NCBI GenBank assembly: GCA_025361645.1
Contig: JANYKI010000124.1
Span: 1 to 36,105 of the forward strand
Direction: 5' to 3'
Origin: Methanothrix sp.
GTDB lineage: Archaea; Halobacteriota; Methanosarcinia; Methanotrichales; Methanotrichaceae
Length of the DNA: 36,105 nt
Part shown: positions 23,199 through 30,908 of the stretch, piece by piece
Position numbering within the stretch: position 1 is the stretch's first letter
Layout of the letters: each line of letters starts with the position of its first letter
Program-made: the position numbers and the translations under genes
Notes under the pieces: generated by a model
Database searches by the model: none
Told to the model about the DNA's origin: nothing
What the model saw: the letters and a program-made list of their open reading frames with translations, nothing else

Positions 23199-23405
23199 TC
23201 ACAAAGGCGAACATTTTCCAGACGATGCAGCTCTTCCACAATTTTGTGGAATAAATAGAGCCGATACATCAGAGTTATCCACCCGATACGCTCCCCTTAC
23301 TGCGCTGATATATTGCCAAGGTCCATCCATCCCCTCAGACGAATAAGCCCTCTTTAGCCATCCTATCTCGATGTATTCAGACAGGTTGTCTGGCCATTCT
23401 GGCAC
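23199..23405 (-). CDS. small protein with leaderless promoter
   Basis: 68 residues from GTG 23405 (MPEWPDNLSEYIEIGWLKRA, then YSSEGMDGPWQYISAVRGAY, then a Cys-containing tail). The strongest support is its promoter: on the minus strand ggaaaggtttatatatc gives an excellent BRE plus TATA (plus 23428-23435) about 26 bp before the GTG, so the transcript should be leaderless. The sequence looks like a real folded domain but I recognise no family. In an overlapping frame near its end a helical stretch (YRLYLFHKIVEELHRLENVR) also looks coding, hinting at a frameshift or a nested gene. Confidence 0.5.
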   Translation of the reverse strand: MPEWPDNLSEYIEIGWLKRAYSSEGMDGPWQYISAVRGAYRVDNSDVSALFIPQNCGRAASSGKCSPL

Positions 23406-23425
23406 ACTATTAACCTATGTTTTGA

Positions 23426-23442
23426 GATATATAAACCTTTCC
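23426..23442 (-). promoter_or_regulatory. BRE/TATA promoter for the minus-strand small-gene unit
   Basis: Minus-strand ggaaaggtttatatatc combines a purine-rich BRE and a strong TATA box. The distance to GTG 23405 fits leaderless transcription. Two TTGTGAAA sites (23529-23536, 23573-23580) lie 95-170 bp upstream of the start. Confidence 0.65.
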
Positions 23443-23808
23443 AATAGTTGGTAGTTGTGGTCAATAGCTTAAAACTCATATTTAAAGTTATTTTTTGAAA
23501 TAAATCCCTAATAGTATTCAGAATAGTATTTCACAAGGTATGCTTAAGACAGGGAAAATGCATTATAATGTGTTGTGAAAAGAATTTTCGGGCGAATACT
23601 ATCATAATAATAGCTATCAGTAGGTCCTATGTTTGTGCGCGGAGGACCTAATGCCCTTGTGAAACCATTTCACAACGACCAACCGATGCGGAAATTATGG
23701 GAAAATTGCCCGAAAATCCGCCCTATTCTCAAAAAACATTGTGAATTAATGCGCGCGAAGTTGCCGCACCACATGCCCAGAAATTTAAATAAAGGAAAAT
23801 CAAATGAT
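23443..23808. other. AT-rich regulatory-looking intergenic region
   Basis: No credible gene in about 365 bases. It holds the direct repeat aatagtatt at about 23512 and 23522, TTTCACAA at 23529-23536, TTGTGAAA at 23573-23580, an 8-bp inverted repeat TAGGTCCT/AGGACCTA (23621-23628, 23643-23650) and the tight palindrome TTGTGAAA-cca-TTTCACAA (23657-23675). A plus-strand frame at 23629-23901 is not protein-like. Confidence 0.5.
23657..23675. promoter_or_regulatory. perfect palindrome ttgtgaaa-cca-tttcacaa
   Basis: Two 8-base arms with a 3-base spacer, the most symmetric of the repeated TGTGAAA sites. It lies between the divergent-looking 23405 promoter and the 40-residue gene at 23809-23931 and is a good operator candidate. 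Confidence 0.55.
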
Positions 23809-23931
23809 TCAAGACGCTTGACGAAGTTCGAAATATTCTTCTACAAGCCAGTCGCCGACCTCCTTAAGATACCTGCGCTTGCGTTCATCTTCGGCAATTA
23901 ATTGAAAAACCTCAGAAAGATCTTCATCCAT
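23809..23931 (-). CDS. 40-residue acidic helical protein
   Basis: ATG 23931 to TGA 23809-23811. The sequence MDEDLSEVFQLIAEDERKRR followed by YLKEVGDWLVEEYFELRQAS is a strongly amphipathic helix pair with good codon use. A TATA-like box on the minus strand (gtttaaatg, plus 23956-23964) lies about 29 bp upstream, so the mRNA would be nearly leaderless. It is the length of many small methanogen proteins that are overlooked in annotation. Function unknown; it might bind a partner protein through the helices. Confidence 0.6.
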   Translation of the reverse strand: MDEDLSEVFQLIAEDERKRRYLKEVGDWLVEEYFELRQAS

Positions 23932-23986
23932 TGAACACGTGTTATCCACTTACGGCATTTAAACTTATCGAAAGGCCGTTAGAACC

Positions 23987-24763
23987 TCATTTTTGCGCGT
24001 TTCCTCTTGCCAGGATCATCGCCACGTGGTAAGGCTCTCTGGTTCTTTTTAGAGGCCCGGCGTGTATAGGATGGTCTCCGCAGATGATGAATAATGTCTC
24101 GTCATTTGCCGTTCCTACAGTCTCACCTATGCAGCGATCAATAAGCAAAGCCGCCTCTCTTATGCCTTCCCAGCCCAGGCCCAGATGAATGCTCTTATCA
24201 ATTCCTATGAAGTAGGAGACAAGAAGCCTAGGCCTCTCTAAAAGTGCCTGGCAGGTCATGCGGCAAGCCTCCCTGTCGAAGTCCCGCGAAGGGATGCTGT
24301 CCGGTATGCCGTGCACTATCTCAATCAGCCCCTGGTAAACGTCGGCTCCATTTTGCTCCATTATCACCGCGCACTTTTGGCCTGACGCGGCTGCTATCTC
24401 CGGCAAGCTCTTGATGCGGGACTCTTTAGCGCCAGCCTTATCGAAAATTCCGTGGTGCTCCGGCAACAGTCCGCATAGGATGCTGGCGATGGCCGGAGTG
24501 GTGTGATTGGAGACAGCGGTTATGGACAAGAGCTGCCCCGCAATACTCAGAGCTCTCATGTTCTCCAGAGTGGGCAAGAGCCACATCAATAAATCATAGC
24601 CCAGGCTGTCGATAATGATGAGCGCGACATTTTTGCAGCCCCAGGCCACGGCAAAATCAATTGGACGGCCGTCTTGTTCAGGAAGCTGCAGCCCCAGGAT
24701 AAGAGCTGCCGTGGGTGCGATGTCGAGCTGGCTAAATGGCGGCATGGTCTCTTGAGCTGTCAT
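23987..24763 (-). CDS. alkaline-phosphatase-superfamily hydrolase
   Basis: 258 residues from ATG 24763; TTG 24772 is an alternative. Metal and nucleophile motifs of the superfamily are visible: ALIIIDSLGYD (first Asp), VSNHTTPAIASILCG (Thr nucleophile after His), YFIGIDKSIHLG (Asp and His), and FIICGDHPIHAGP (Asp-His and later His). Related families are nucleotide pyrophosphatases, phosphonoacetate hydrolases and phosphoglycerate mutases, so the substrate is probably a phosphate ester but cannot be named. No signal peptide, so cytoplasmic. A TATA-like attattatatgg (plus 24789-24800) lies upstream, again giving a near-leaderless transcript. Confidence 0.75.
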   Translation of the reverse strand: MTAQETMPPFSQLDIAPTAALILGLQLPEQDGRPIDFAVAWGCKNVALIIIDSLGYDLLMWLLPTLENMRALSIAGQLLSITAVSNHTTPAIASILCGLLPEHHGIFDKAGAKESRIKSLPEIAAASGQKCAVIMEQNGADVYQGLIEIVHGIPDSIPSRDFDREACRMTCQALLERPRLLVSYFIGIDKSIHLGLGWEGIREAALLIDRCIGETVGTANDETLFIICGDHPIHAGPLKRTREPYHVAMILARGNAQK

Positions 24764-24844
24764 TATGATCAATGCAGTCTTTCTCAGCCATATAATAATG
24801 CCCTGCCCGAAGACGGCTCGAGGACGGGCAGCAATATTCCGCAG

Positions 24845-24856
24845 GCTTAAATAAGG
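24845..24856 (+). promoter_or_regulatory. TATA box of the small secreted protein gene
   Basis: gcttaaataagg predicts transcription from about 24875, shortly before ATG 24889. An ATG at 24881 opens only a three-codon frame. Confidence 0.5.
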
Positions 24857-24888
24857 ATTAAGATAAACGAGATCCAGGCAATGAAAAC

Positions 24889-25314
24889 ATGAAAAAAAGG
24901 AATGCTCTTTCGCTAGATCTTAACTGTGCCCCGTTCCCTCTAGCCCTGCTGATTTTGGCTCTGACGATGGTGATGGCCGAGGCATATGCCGCCTCTACAA
25001 ATATGGATATTGATTACAGCCATAACGTTGTAGGTACTGGGACGGTAATGACCGATTTTAAGATGGGTTCCGACGAGAGCACGCTGGCCACCGGAAGGGT
25101 GCGGGGAAGCGGCGAGGTTATGAACAAATATGTCTTTGTCAGCAACAACTCCGAGAACGTCTCCATCCTAGACCAGTTCCTTTTTACAAAGGTACCGACC
25201 ACCCACGATATTACTATTCGCGACTATCCTCAGATGACCAAAAGAAAAGGAAGCTTCCGTCTGCTGGGAACGGCCTGGGCCGGCAAAATAAACCTCACCC
25301 CGAAGAATGATTAG
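24889..25314 (+). CDS. small secreted protein of unknown function
   Basis: 141 residues. After a positively charged start (MKKRNALS) comes a hydrophobic segment at residues about 17-34 (PLALLILALTMVMAEAYA) with probable cleavage after AYA. The mature part is small and polar, with Thr/Gly/Val-rich beta-like stretches (HNVVGTGTVMTDFKMGSDES) and no anchor. Such short exported proteins are common in Methanosarcinales; function is not known. The next gene begins 54 bp downstream on the same strand, but without clear functional link. Confidence 0.72.
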   Translation: MKKRNALSLDLNCAPFPLALLILALTMVMAEAYAASTNMDIDYSHNVVGTGTVMTDFKMGSDESTLATGRVRGSGEVMNKYVFVSNNSENVSILDQFLFTKVPTTHDITIRDYPQMTKRKGSFRLLGTAWAGKINLTPKND

Positions 25315-25368
25315 TTTCGCTGTGCACGCCAAAGACCTATCATACATACCATCAAAGATACGATAGAT

Positions 25369-26793
25369 ATGCAAGACACCCAAGAGATCGCCGGGAAGTT
25401 TCGCGAGCTATGCGAGCTATGCAAGAGCCCTGCTGATGTGATCAAGACGAAAAAGAATCTTCTCGTCGTCTCTCACGTGGATGCAGATGGGCTCACGGCA
25501 GCGGCTATAGTCTGCACCGCCCTGGAGAGGCGCGGCCTGGACTTCCAGCCCAAATTTTTCCGCCAGCTTGATGAGGCTGCTTTAGAAGAGGTTGCAGATC
25601 ATGGCGCCGATCTGGTCATTTTTACGGATCTTGGCAGCGCCATGATTCAGCAGATATGCGACCATCGCCTTCTGGCCGTTGTTGCCGATCATCACAGGCC
25701 CGTTGTCTGTGAGGCCCGTCCCATAGCCCACATCAATCCCCATCTGGTAGGCGCGGATGGGGCAACACAGCTCTCCGGCAGCGGAACCGCTTTCCTATTG
25801 GCAAGGGCGCTGGCGTCCACCCCGGGAGGCAATGATGATCTGGCAGCTTTAGCGGTGGTGGGGGCAGTGGGGGATTTGCAGGACATGGCACACGGCCAGA
25901 TGGTAGGCATCAACCGTCATATCCTGGAGATCGGATCCAATGCTGGGGCCTTATCCTTCTCCCGCGACATCAAATTCTTCGGCAGACAGACCCGTCCCGT
26001 CTACAAGATGCTGGAGTACTCTTCGGACCCCTACCTGCCCGGCCTTTCTGGCAATGAGGACGCTTGCATCGCCTTTCTCAAAGAGATCGGCATACGACTG
26101 GGTGGAGAGAAGTGGCGGCGCTGGATCGATTTATCTCAAGAGGAGAAGGCCGGCTTTGTCACCGCGGTTCTTAGGAAGGGTCTACGAAGCGGCATCTCCA
26201 ATGTCAAGCTGGAGCGCTTGATCGGCGAGGTCTACATCCTTTTAGGCGAGCAGGAGGGAACGGAGCTTCGGGACGCCAGCGAGTATTCGACTCTTCTCAA
26301 TGCTACCGCCCGTTACGGTCATGCCGGCGTGGGCCTCTCGGTCTGCATGGGTGACAGGGACAAAGCCTTTAGCGAGGCGCAGAGGTTGCTGGGCCAACAC
26401 CGTCAGAACCTGGTAAACGGCCTGAAGCTGGTCCGCGAGAAAGGCATCACTACCCTGAAAAGCATCCAGTACTTTGATGCAGGAAATGCCATTTTGGATA
26501 CCATCGTGGGCATCGTGGCCGGCATGAGCTTTCAGATGGGAGATCGCTCTAGGCCCATCCTGGCCTTTGCCCTGACCGCGAAAGGGGAGCTAAAAGTCTC
26601 GGCGCGAGGCACACAGGACCTGGTCCGGTCGGGCCTGGATCTGGCTGATGCCCTGTCACGCTGTGCAGGCGCCGTGGGAGGCGTGGGCGGGGGGCACAAC
26701 GTCGCCGCCGGGGCGACTATTCCGCCCCAGGCTAAAGAGGAATTTCTGGTGCTCATGGATGCAACTGTAGGCCGGCAACTTATCAGAGAATAA
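25369..26793 (+). CDS. RecJ-like DHH-family nuclease/phosphoesterase
   Basis: 474 residues from ATG 25369. DHH motifs in order: VVSHVDADGLTAAA (I), VIFTDLGSAM (II), AVVADHHRPV (III, the DHH), NPHLVGADGATQLSGSGTAF (IV region). The C-terminal DHHA1 domain ends with VGGVGGGHNVAAGA, the GGGH substrate motif. The arrangement is that of archaeal single-strand nucleases of the RecJ/GAN group, which work with the GINS/CMG replication complex or in RNA/DNA turnover; which paralogue this is cannot be told from sequence alone. No membrane segment; cytoplasmic. Confidence 0.88.
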   Translation: MQDTQEIAGKFRELCELCKSPADVIKTKKNLLVVSHVDADGLTAAAIVCTALERRGLDFQPKFFRQLDEAALEEVADHGADLVIFTDLGSAMIQQICDHRLLAVVADHHRPVVCEARPIAHINPHLVGADGATQLSGSGTAFLLARALASTPGGNDDLAALAVVGAVGDLQDMAHGQMVGINRHILEIGSNAGALSFSRDIKFFGRQTRPVYKMLEYSSDPYLPGLSGNEDACIAFLKEIGIRLGGEKWRRWIDLSQEEKAGFVTAVLRKGLRSGISNVKLERLIGEVYILLGEQEGTELRDASEYSTLLNATARYGHAGVGLSVCMGDRDKAFSEAQRLLGQHRQNLVNGLKLVREKGITTLKSIQYFDAGNAILDTIVGIVAGMSFQMGDRSRPILAFALTAKGELKVSARGTQDLVRSGLDLADALSRCAGAVGGVGGGHNVAAGATIPPQAKEEFLVLMDATVGRQLIRE

Positions 26794-26821
26794 TAAAAAA
26801 AATAAGGGGTAAGCCCCCCTT
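26793..26821 (-). terminator. terminator of the minus-strand surface-protein gene
   Basis: On the minus strand aagggg-ggctta-cccctt (plus 26804-26821) is followed by a run of T (plus-strand A-run 26795-26802). The hairpin stands 26 bases after the stop of the leftward gene at 26847, so it looks like a hairpin-plus-T terminator lying between two convergent genes. Confidence 0.6.
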
Positions 26822-26846
26822 CACCGTAGCCTTTTTCGCAATTGCA

Positions 26847-28748
26847 CTACACCGGACAGCCTCCCGTGGCGCAGCTCGCCCCCTCCCCGGCGATCTCATC
26901 GTCACATATCATCTCCGATCGGTCCAGCCCCCACTCGGGAGGCCGCCAGCCGTCCTCGGCGTAGGATGTCGCCTCGCCCACCGTCACCGTGGCACTGGCC
27001 TCTGTCGATGATCCGCCCGAGCCATCCCGGGCATGAGCCTCTATTCTGGCCGTGTTCACGAACTTGCCGTTACTCGTGGCCTGGGCCAGATATTCGATGA
27101 ACCGGCTTTCACCGGCTGGGATAGCCGCCGTCACCCAGACCAGATTCTGCCCTTGCACCTGGGGCTCTGCCGAGGCATTCAAGAGCTTCAGGCCAACAGG
27201 CAGGCGGTCAGTGACCTGCGCTACCAGGCTCACATTGGCCTGATTTTTGAGAAGGATGCGATACCAGATCAGACTGTTATCGACTGCGTCGATCCTGGCC
27301 TGCTTTTCCACGAGCATCTCTGGCTGGCAGCAGGAGAGCCAGCCGAACTGCATGACACTCATGTTGCCGGCGCTGACCCACTCGCCGTTATGGCCGCCCG
27401 AGGCGTAGACCACATTGACCAGTTCGTCCTGCTGGTCAGTTACATTCAGCCGCAGGTTGATGTTAACGGACTGGCCTATGCTCAGATAGAGCAACGACCA
27501 GTTGGCATAGCCCGGCTGCAGCCGGTCGGGCTTCTGCGAGGAGCCCAGGTAATCGGTTCCCGCCGGGAAGATGTCCCAGACGTAAACCGGCCCGAGAGCA
27601 GCGTTGCCATCGTTGAGAACGGTGATGGAATAATCGGCAGCGGCGGTACCTGGCACCAGTCTTCCGGTCTTGTTCAGAGTAATATGAGGCCGGTCGAAGC
27701 GGGAGACGCCGCCCAGGTGAACCGTGCGCTGCAAGGTGTACTGGCCCACGTACTCTTCATCCAGATCCACTTCGCTGGGGGCGCTCTGGGAAACGGCCCG
27801 CAGTCTGGCTTTTCCCTGGAAGCTGAGGTTGGTGGACATGTCGCTTAACCCAGCGGCTTTCGTCTCCTCCTGGATGTAGTCTGCTCCGGTGATCTCCTGG
27901 CCCAGGTAGCTCTGGCCGAGGCTCTTGGACCAGATGCCGGCCTTCCATTTGCCGTAGCCGTACGCCGGATCATAGCTGACGGCCAGATCTCTAGCCATGT
28001 AGCTTTCTGCAGTGCTGACCAGCTCCTCGCTTTGGTAGGAGCCAAAGCCATGCTCATAGCTTCGCTGGCTCTTTTTCAGGCGCTGGTCGCTGGCCGCCTG
28101 GCCCTGGCCGGTGAAGCTGTAACTGCCGTCGCTTGCGGTCGCGGTCTCCTCTGATACAGTTCCGCCCTCCAGAGTGGTTCCAGTCAGGGTGATCTTCCAG
28201 CCCGATTTGGCAGTGCCTGTTTCGTTGTTCTTCTTTCCCGAGATGGAGAGGCCTGAAACAACTCGGTTGACGAAATTCACATCGTTTCGAGAGGTGACGA
28301 GATCAAAGGTCTGACCGGCTGCTCCCACGGGCTCCCAGCCTGGTTTGGATTCCTCAGTGACGTTGTAGCTGCCCGCCAAAAGGCCCGTGAAACTGTAGCT
28401 GCCGTCGCTTGCGGTCGTGGTCTCCTGCGATACGGCTCCGCCTTCCAGTGTGGCTCCTGTCAGGGTGATCTTCCAGCCCGCTTTGGCTGTGCCGGTCTCA
28501 TTGGTCTTCTTTCCGGAGATGGTCAGGTCGGAGAGGACGCGGTTGACGAAGTTCACATCCTGGCGGGAGGCGACGAGGTCGAAGCTCTGGCTGGCCTGGC
28601 CGGCGGGTTCCCACCCTGATTTGGACTGTTCGCTCACGGTGTAGCTGCCCGGTTGGAGATCGGTGAAATTATAGCTACCGTCGCTTCCTGTAGTCGTATT
28701 ATTTAAGACCGCACTGCCTCCGGTGGCAGTTCTGGTCAGGTTGATCTT
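26847..28748 (-). CDS. C-terminal half of a large surface protein (Cna-B-like repeats, DUF11)
   Basis: This frame continues directly from the amber codon at 28749-28751, without frameshift, giving 633 further residues. It begins KINLTRTATGGSAVLNNTTT and contains three copies of a Cna-B/SD-like repeat of about 90 residues (ISGKKTNETGTAKAGWKITL is the second copy's start; the third is truncated). Two DUF11-like beta domains follow (ITLNKTGRLVPGTAAADYSI, and LVEKQARIDAVDNSLIWYRI), and the end is Cys-containing (CDDEIAGEGASCATGGCPV). Translated alone it could start at an ORF-internal GTG, but no signal peptide exists, so export needs readthrough. No membrane or sorting anchor is seen. It probably belongs to the cell envelope. 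Confidence 0.75.
   Translation of the reverse strand, partial: KINLTRTATGGSAVLNNTTTGSDGSYNFTDLQPGSYTVSEQSKSGWEPAGQASQSFDLVASRQDVNFVNRVLSDLTISGKKTNETGTAKAGWKITLTGATLEGGAVSQETTTASDGSYSFTGLLAGSYNVTEESKPGWEPVGAAGQTFDLVTSRNDVNFVNRVVSGLSISGKKNNETGTAKSGWKITLTGTTLEGGTVSEETATASDGSYSFTGQGQAASDQRLKKSQRSYEHGFGSYQSEELVSTAESYMARDLAVSYDPAYGYGKWKAGIWSKSLGQSYLGQEITGADYIQEETKAAGLSDMSTNLSFQGKARLRAVSQSAPSEVDLDEEYVGQYTLQRTVHLGGVSRFDRPHITLNKTGRLVPGTAAADYSITVLNDGNAALGPVYVWDIFPAGTDYLGSSQKPDRLQPGYANWSLLYLSIGQSVNINLRLNVTDQQDELVNVVYASGGHNGEWVSAGNMSVMQFGWLSCCQPEMLVEKQARIDAVDNSLIWYRILLKNQANVSLVAQVTDRLPVGLKLLNASAEPQVQGQNLVWVTAAIPAGESRFIEYLAQATSNGKFVNTARIEAHARDGSGGSSTEASATVTVGEATSYAEDGWRPPEWGLDRSEMICDDEIAGEGASCATGGCPV
28117..28680 (-). 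repeat. direct repeats of about 270 bp encoding Cna-B-like modules
   Basis: Near-identical DNA occurs around 28117-28360 and 28395-28635 (for example ctgtaactgccgtcgcttg versus ctgtagctgccgtcgcttg, and ggtgatcttccagcccg in both). A third, more diverged and amber-interrupted copy lies at 28660-28790. Confidence 0.7.
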
Positions 28749-30191
28749 CTAGCCCGAAACGGCTGCACCCTTGTCTGTGGTCTTATTGCCGGAGATGGAA
28801 AGATGGGGTTGGAACAGACCTGCGTCCCAGTGCAGAGAGTTTTGCCCAGCCGCCACGGTGATGACATCGGTCTGGCCGGTGGTCTGATTGACATCGCTGT
28901 CCAGGCTGTCGTCAGCGCCCTGGTCTTTGGGGCTAAAGACCTTTCCTGAGGGCAGAGTGAATTTAACCCTGAAGCTGCCTGGCAAAGTGCTGAATCTGTA
29001 GTTGCCGTTCCCATCGGTCGAGGCCGCCGCCGGTGGTGTTAGGCTGTTTCCGCTTGCGTCCTGCAGTTCCACAGGAACGCCCGCCAGGCCGCTCTCGCCC
29101 GCGTCCTGCAGTCCATCTTCGTTCAGGTCTTTCCATGCCCTACCTTGCAGAGTTGCTCCTTCCGCCAGGATCTGCAGGCCCGAATAGCCGTCGGCCACAT
29201 AGGCGTAGCTTCCGTCCAGGGCCACGCCCCTGGCATAGCCTGGTGTGTCGTATGCGCCGATCCAGGTGGGGCTGGCAGGGTTGCTGACATCGATGATCTG
29301 CAGGCCCGAATAGCCGTCGGCCACATAGGCGTGGCTACCGGAGAGAGCCACGCCAATGGCATAGTCTGGTGTGTCGTATGAGCCTTTCAGTAAGGGGCTG
29401 GCAGGGTTGCTGACATCGATGATCTGCAGGCCAGAATTGTCGTCGGCCACATAGGCGTAGCTGCCGGACAGGGCCACGCCATAGGCAGTGCCTGGTGTGT
29501 CGTATGAGCCTTTCAGGAAGGGGCTGGCGGGGTTGCTGACGTCAATGATTTGCAGGCCCGAATAACCGTAGGCCACATAGGCGTAGCTGCCGGACAGGGC
29601 CACTCCATAGGCAAAATCTGATGTGTAGTATGAGCCTTTCCGGAAGGGGCTTGCGGGGTTGCTGACGTCAATGATTAGCAGACCCGAACTACCGTCGGCC
29701 ACATAGGCGTAGCTTCCGTCCAGGGCCACGCCCATGGCATAGCCTGGTGTGTCGTATGCGCCTATCCAAGTGGGGCTGGCAGGGTTGCTGACATCGATGA
29801 TCTGCAGGCCCGAAGAGCCGTCGGCCACATAGGCGCGGCTGCCGGAGAGGGCCACGCTCCGGGCAAAGTCTGGTGTGTCGTATGCGCCTTTCAGGAAGGG
29901 GCTGACGGGGTTGCTGACGTCGATGATCTGCAGGCCCGAACCGCCGTCGGCCACATAGGCGTAGCTGCCGGACAGGGCCACGCCCTGGGCAAAGCCTGGC
30001 GTGTCGTATGCGCCCACTTTAACCAAGGCCCCCTGGCCGGTGGCGAGCAGCAGCATGGCCAGCAGCGCCAGTTGCAGCAGCCGTCTGCTGAATCCTATCC
30101 AAGGCTTAATCCTCATGAGATCATGCTGCCAAGGCCTGCGGCTCATTGCCGCCTGCGCGCGCCCTACCGAGCGGGCCAAATCCTTTGCCAT
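28749..30191 (-). CDS. N-terminal half of a large surface protein: LVIVD propeller plus SdrD-type domain
   Basis: 480 residues from ATG 30191 (after agggagca); ATG 30116 gives a cleaner signal peptide (RLLQLALLAMLLLATGQG) and may be the true start. Next come seven repeats of 42 residues, LVIVD type (GLQIIDVSNPASPFLKGSYD), enough for a seven-bladed propeller. An SdrD B-like domain follows (WKDLNEDGLQDAGESGLAGV). Translation ends at TAG 28749-28751 in AVSG*KINL, exactly where the parallel repeats read GWKITL. The second half continues in frame, so the original protein was about 1110 residues. Promoter: minus-strand ttttatactt (plus about 30280-30289). Likely a secreted envelope or adhesion protein. 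Confidence 0.8.
   Translation of the reverse strand: MAKDLARSVGRAQAAMSRRPWQHDLMRIKPWIGFSRRLLQLALLAMLLLATGQGALVKVGAYDTPGFAQGVALSGSYAYVADGGSGLQIIDVSNPVSPFLKGAYDTPDFARSVALSGSRAYVADGSSGLQIIDVSNPASPTWIGAYDTPGYAMGVALDGSYAYVADGSSGLLIIDVSNPASPFRKGSYYTSDFAYGVALSGSYAYVAYGYSGLQIIDVSNPASPFLKGSYDTPGTAYGVALSGSYAYVADDNSGLQIIDVSNPASPLLKGSYDTPDYAIGVALSGSHAYVADGYSGLQIIDVSNPASPTWIGAYDTPGYARGVALDGSYAYVADGYSGLQILAEGATLQGRAWKDLNEDGLQDAGESGLAGVPVELQDASGNSLTPPAAASTDGNGNYRFSTLPGSFRVKFTLPSGKVFSPKDQGADDSLDSDVNQTTGQTDVITVAAGQNSLHWDAGLFQPHLSISGNKTTDKGAAVSG
29170..30015 (-). repeat. seven tandem 126-bp repeats coding LVIVD blades
   Basis: The unit of 126 bp (42 codons) repeats about seven times with high identity, for example ggccacataggcgtagct and gacatcgatgatctgcagg recurring at constant spacing. 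Units three and seven are particularly alike (PTWIGAYDTPGYA in both), pointing to recent duplication or gene conversion. Confidence 0.85.
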
Positions 30192-30421
30192 TGCTCCCTT
30201 TCCCTCCGCTAAAAACCCCCTGGAGTTTGGGAACAGCCGCCCATCTCCCGGAGATGTCCGCCCGGTCAACACATGCGAAGTATAAAATCCTTGCTATTTC
30301 TATTATATCATAAAGAGATTTTTTAAAAAAAACACATTTTAAATCCAACATTCAGGGCTGATTTCACCCCGGATGCTGTTTTACACAATTAGGAAAATAT
30401 CATAAAAATTTGGCGAACGTA

Positions 30422-30889
30422 TCATGCGCAGGGCAGATATCCGCATTCGCTCATGTGATCCTTGGCCACAATGATCTTCTCTTCAATGGAAAAGTTGCCC
30501 ACGAACATGTGATTGATGCGCGAGACCTCGTCCTTTATGTCCCCTGTCTCCGGGTCCAGCACCAGATAGCCGATGCGGCCAATGCCGATGAAGTCCGCGT
30601 CTATGGTCATCTCCGTGAGATTGGGCAAAGCCTTCAATTCCATCTTAGTGGAGAGACGGGTGGCATCGGTAAACTCCTTGGATGCGCTCATCTTCATGGG
30701 ATAGTTATGCAGATTGGTGCTCTCCCGAAACTTCTGGTCGTAAGAGAAAAGATGGGCATTGGGATTGCTCTTGCTGCCTATCTCCATCACATAATGCTCG
30801 GACGAGGTCGGGCTCATGACAATGCATAGGACAAAAATGAGAGAAATGATGAGTTTTATCAGTCCCGGAAATGTCGCTTTTGTCTTCAT
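30422..30889 (-). CDS. secreted protein of unknown function
   Basis: 155 residues from ATG 30889 with GAGGC just upstream. Residues 9-30 are a signal peptide (GLIKLIISLIFVLCIVMSPTSS). The mature part mixes Lys/Ser/Met with short beta-like stretches (FIGIGRIGYLVLDPETGDIK) and ends MSECGYLPCA with two cysteines. No family recognised. It begins 19 bp after the dapF stop on the same strand, so it may be cotranscribed with dapF, but a functional tie is not evident. Confidence 0.7.
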   Translation of the reverse strand: MKTKATFPGLIKLIISLIFVLCIVMSPTSSEHYVMEIGSKSNPNAHLFSYDQKFRESTNLHNYPMKMSASKEFTDATRLSTKMELKALPNLTEMTIDADFIGIGRIGYLVLDPETGDIKDEVSRINHMFVGNFSIEEKIIVAKDHMSECGYLPCA

Positions 30890-30908
30890 TTTTGCCTCAA
30901 TAATTCTC

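Noticed and set aside
23629-23901. Plus-strand frame of 90 residues
   Set aside because: Overlaps the palindrome region and lies antisense to the better supported 40-residue gene; no ribosome site.
28749-28751. Pyrrolysine insertion at TAG
   Set aside because: Internal repeats have Trp at this site, one base from TAG, and no pyrrolysine genes are in the window; mutation is simpler.
29170-30015. CRISPR-like array
   Set aside because: The periodic 126-bp repeat is coding (LVIVD blades) with no spacers; no other regular array was found in the window.
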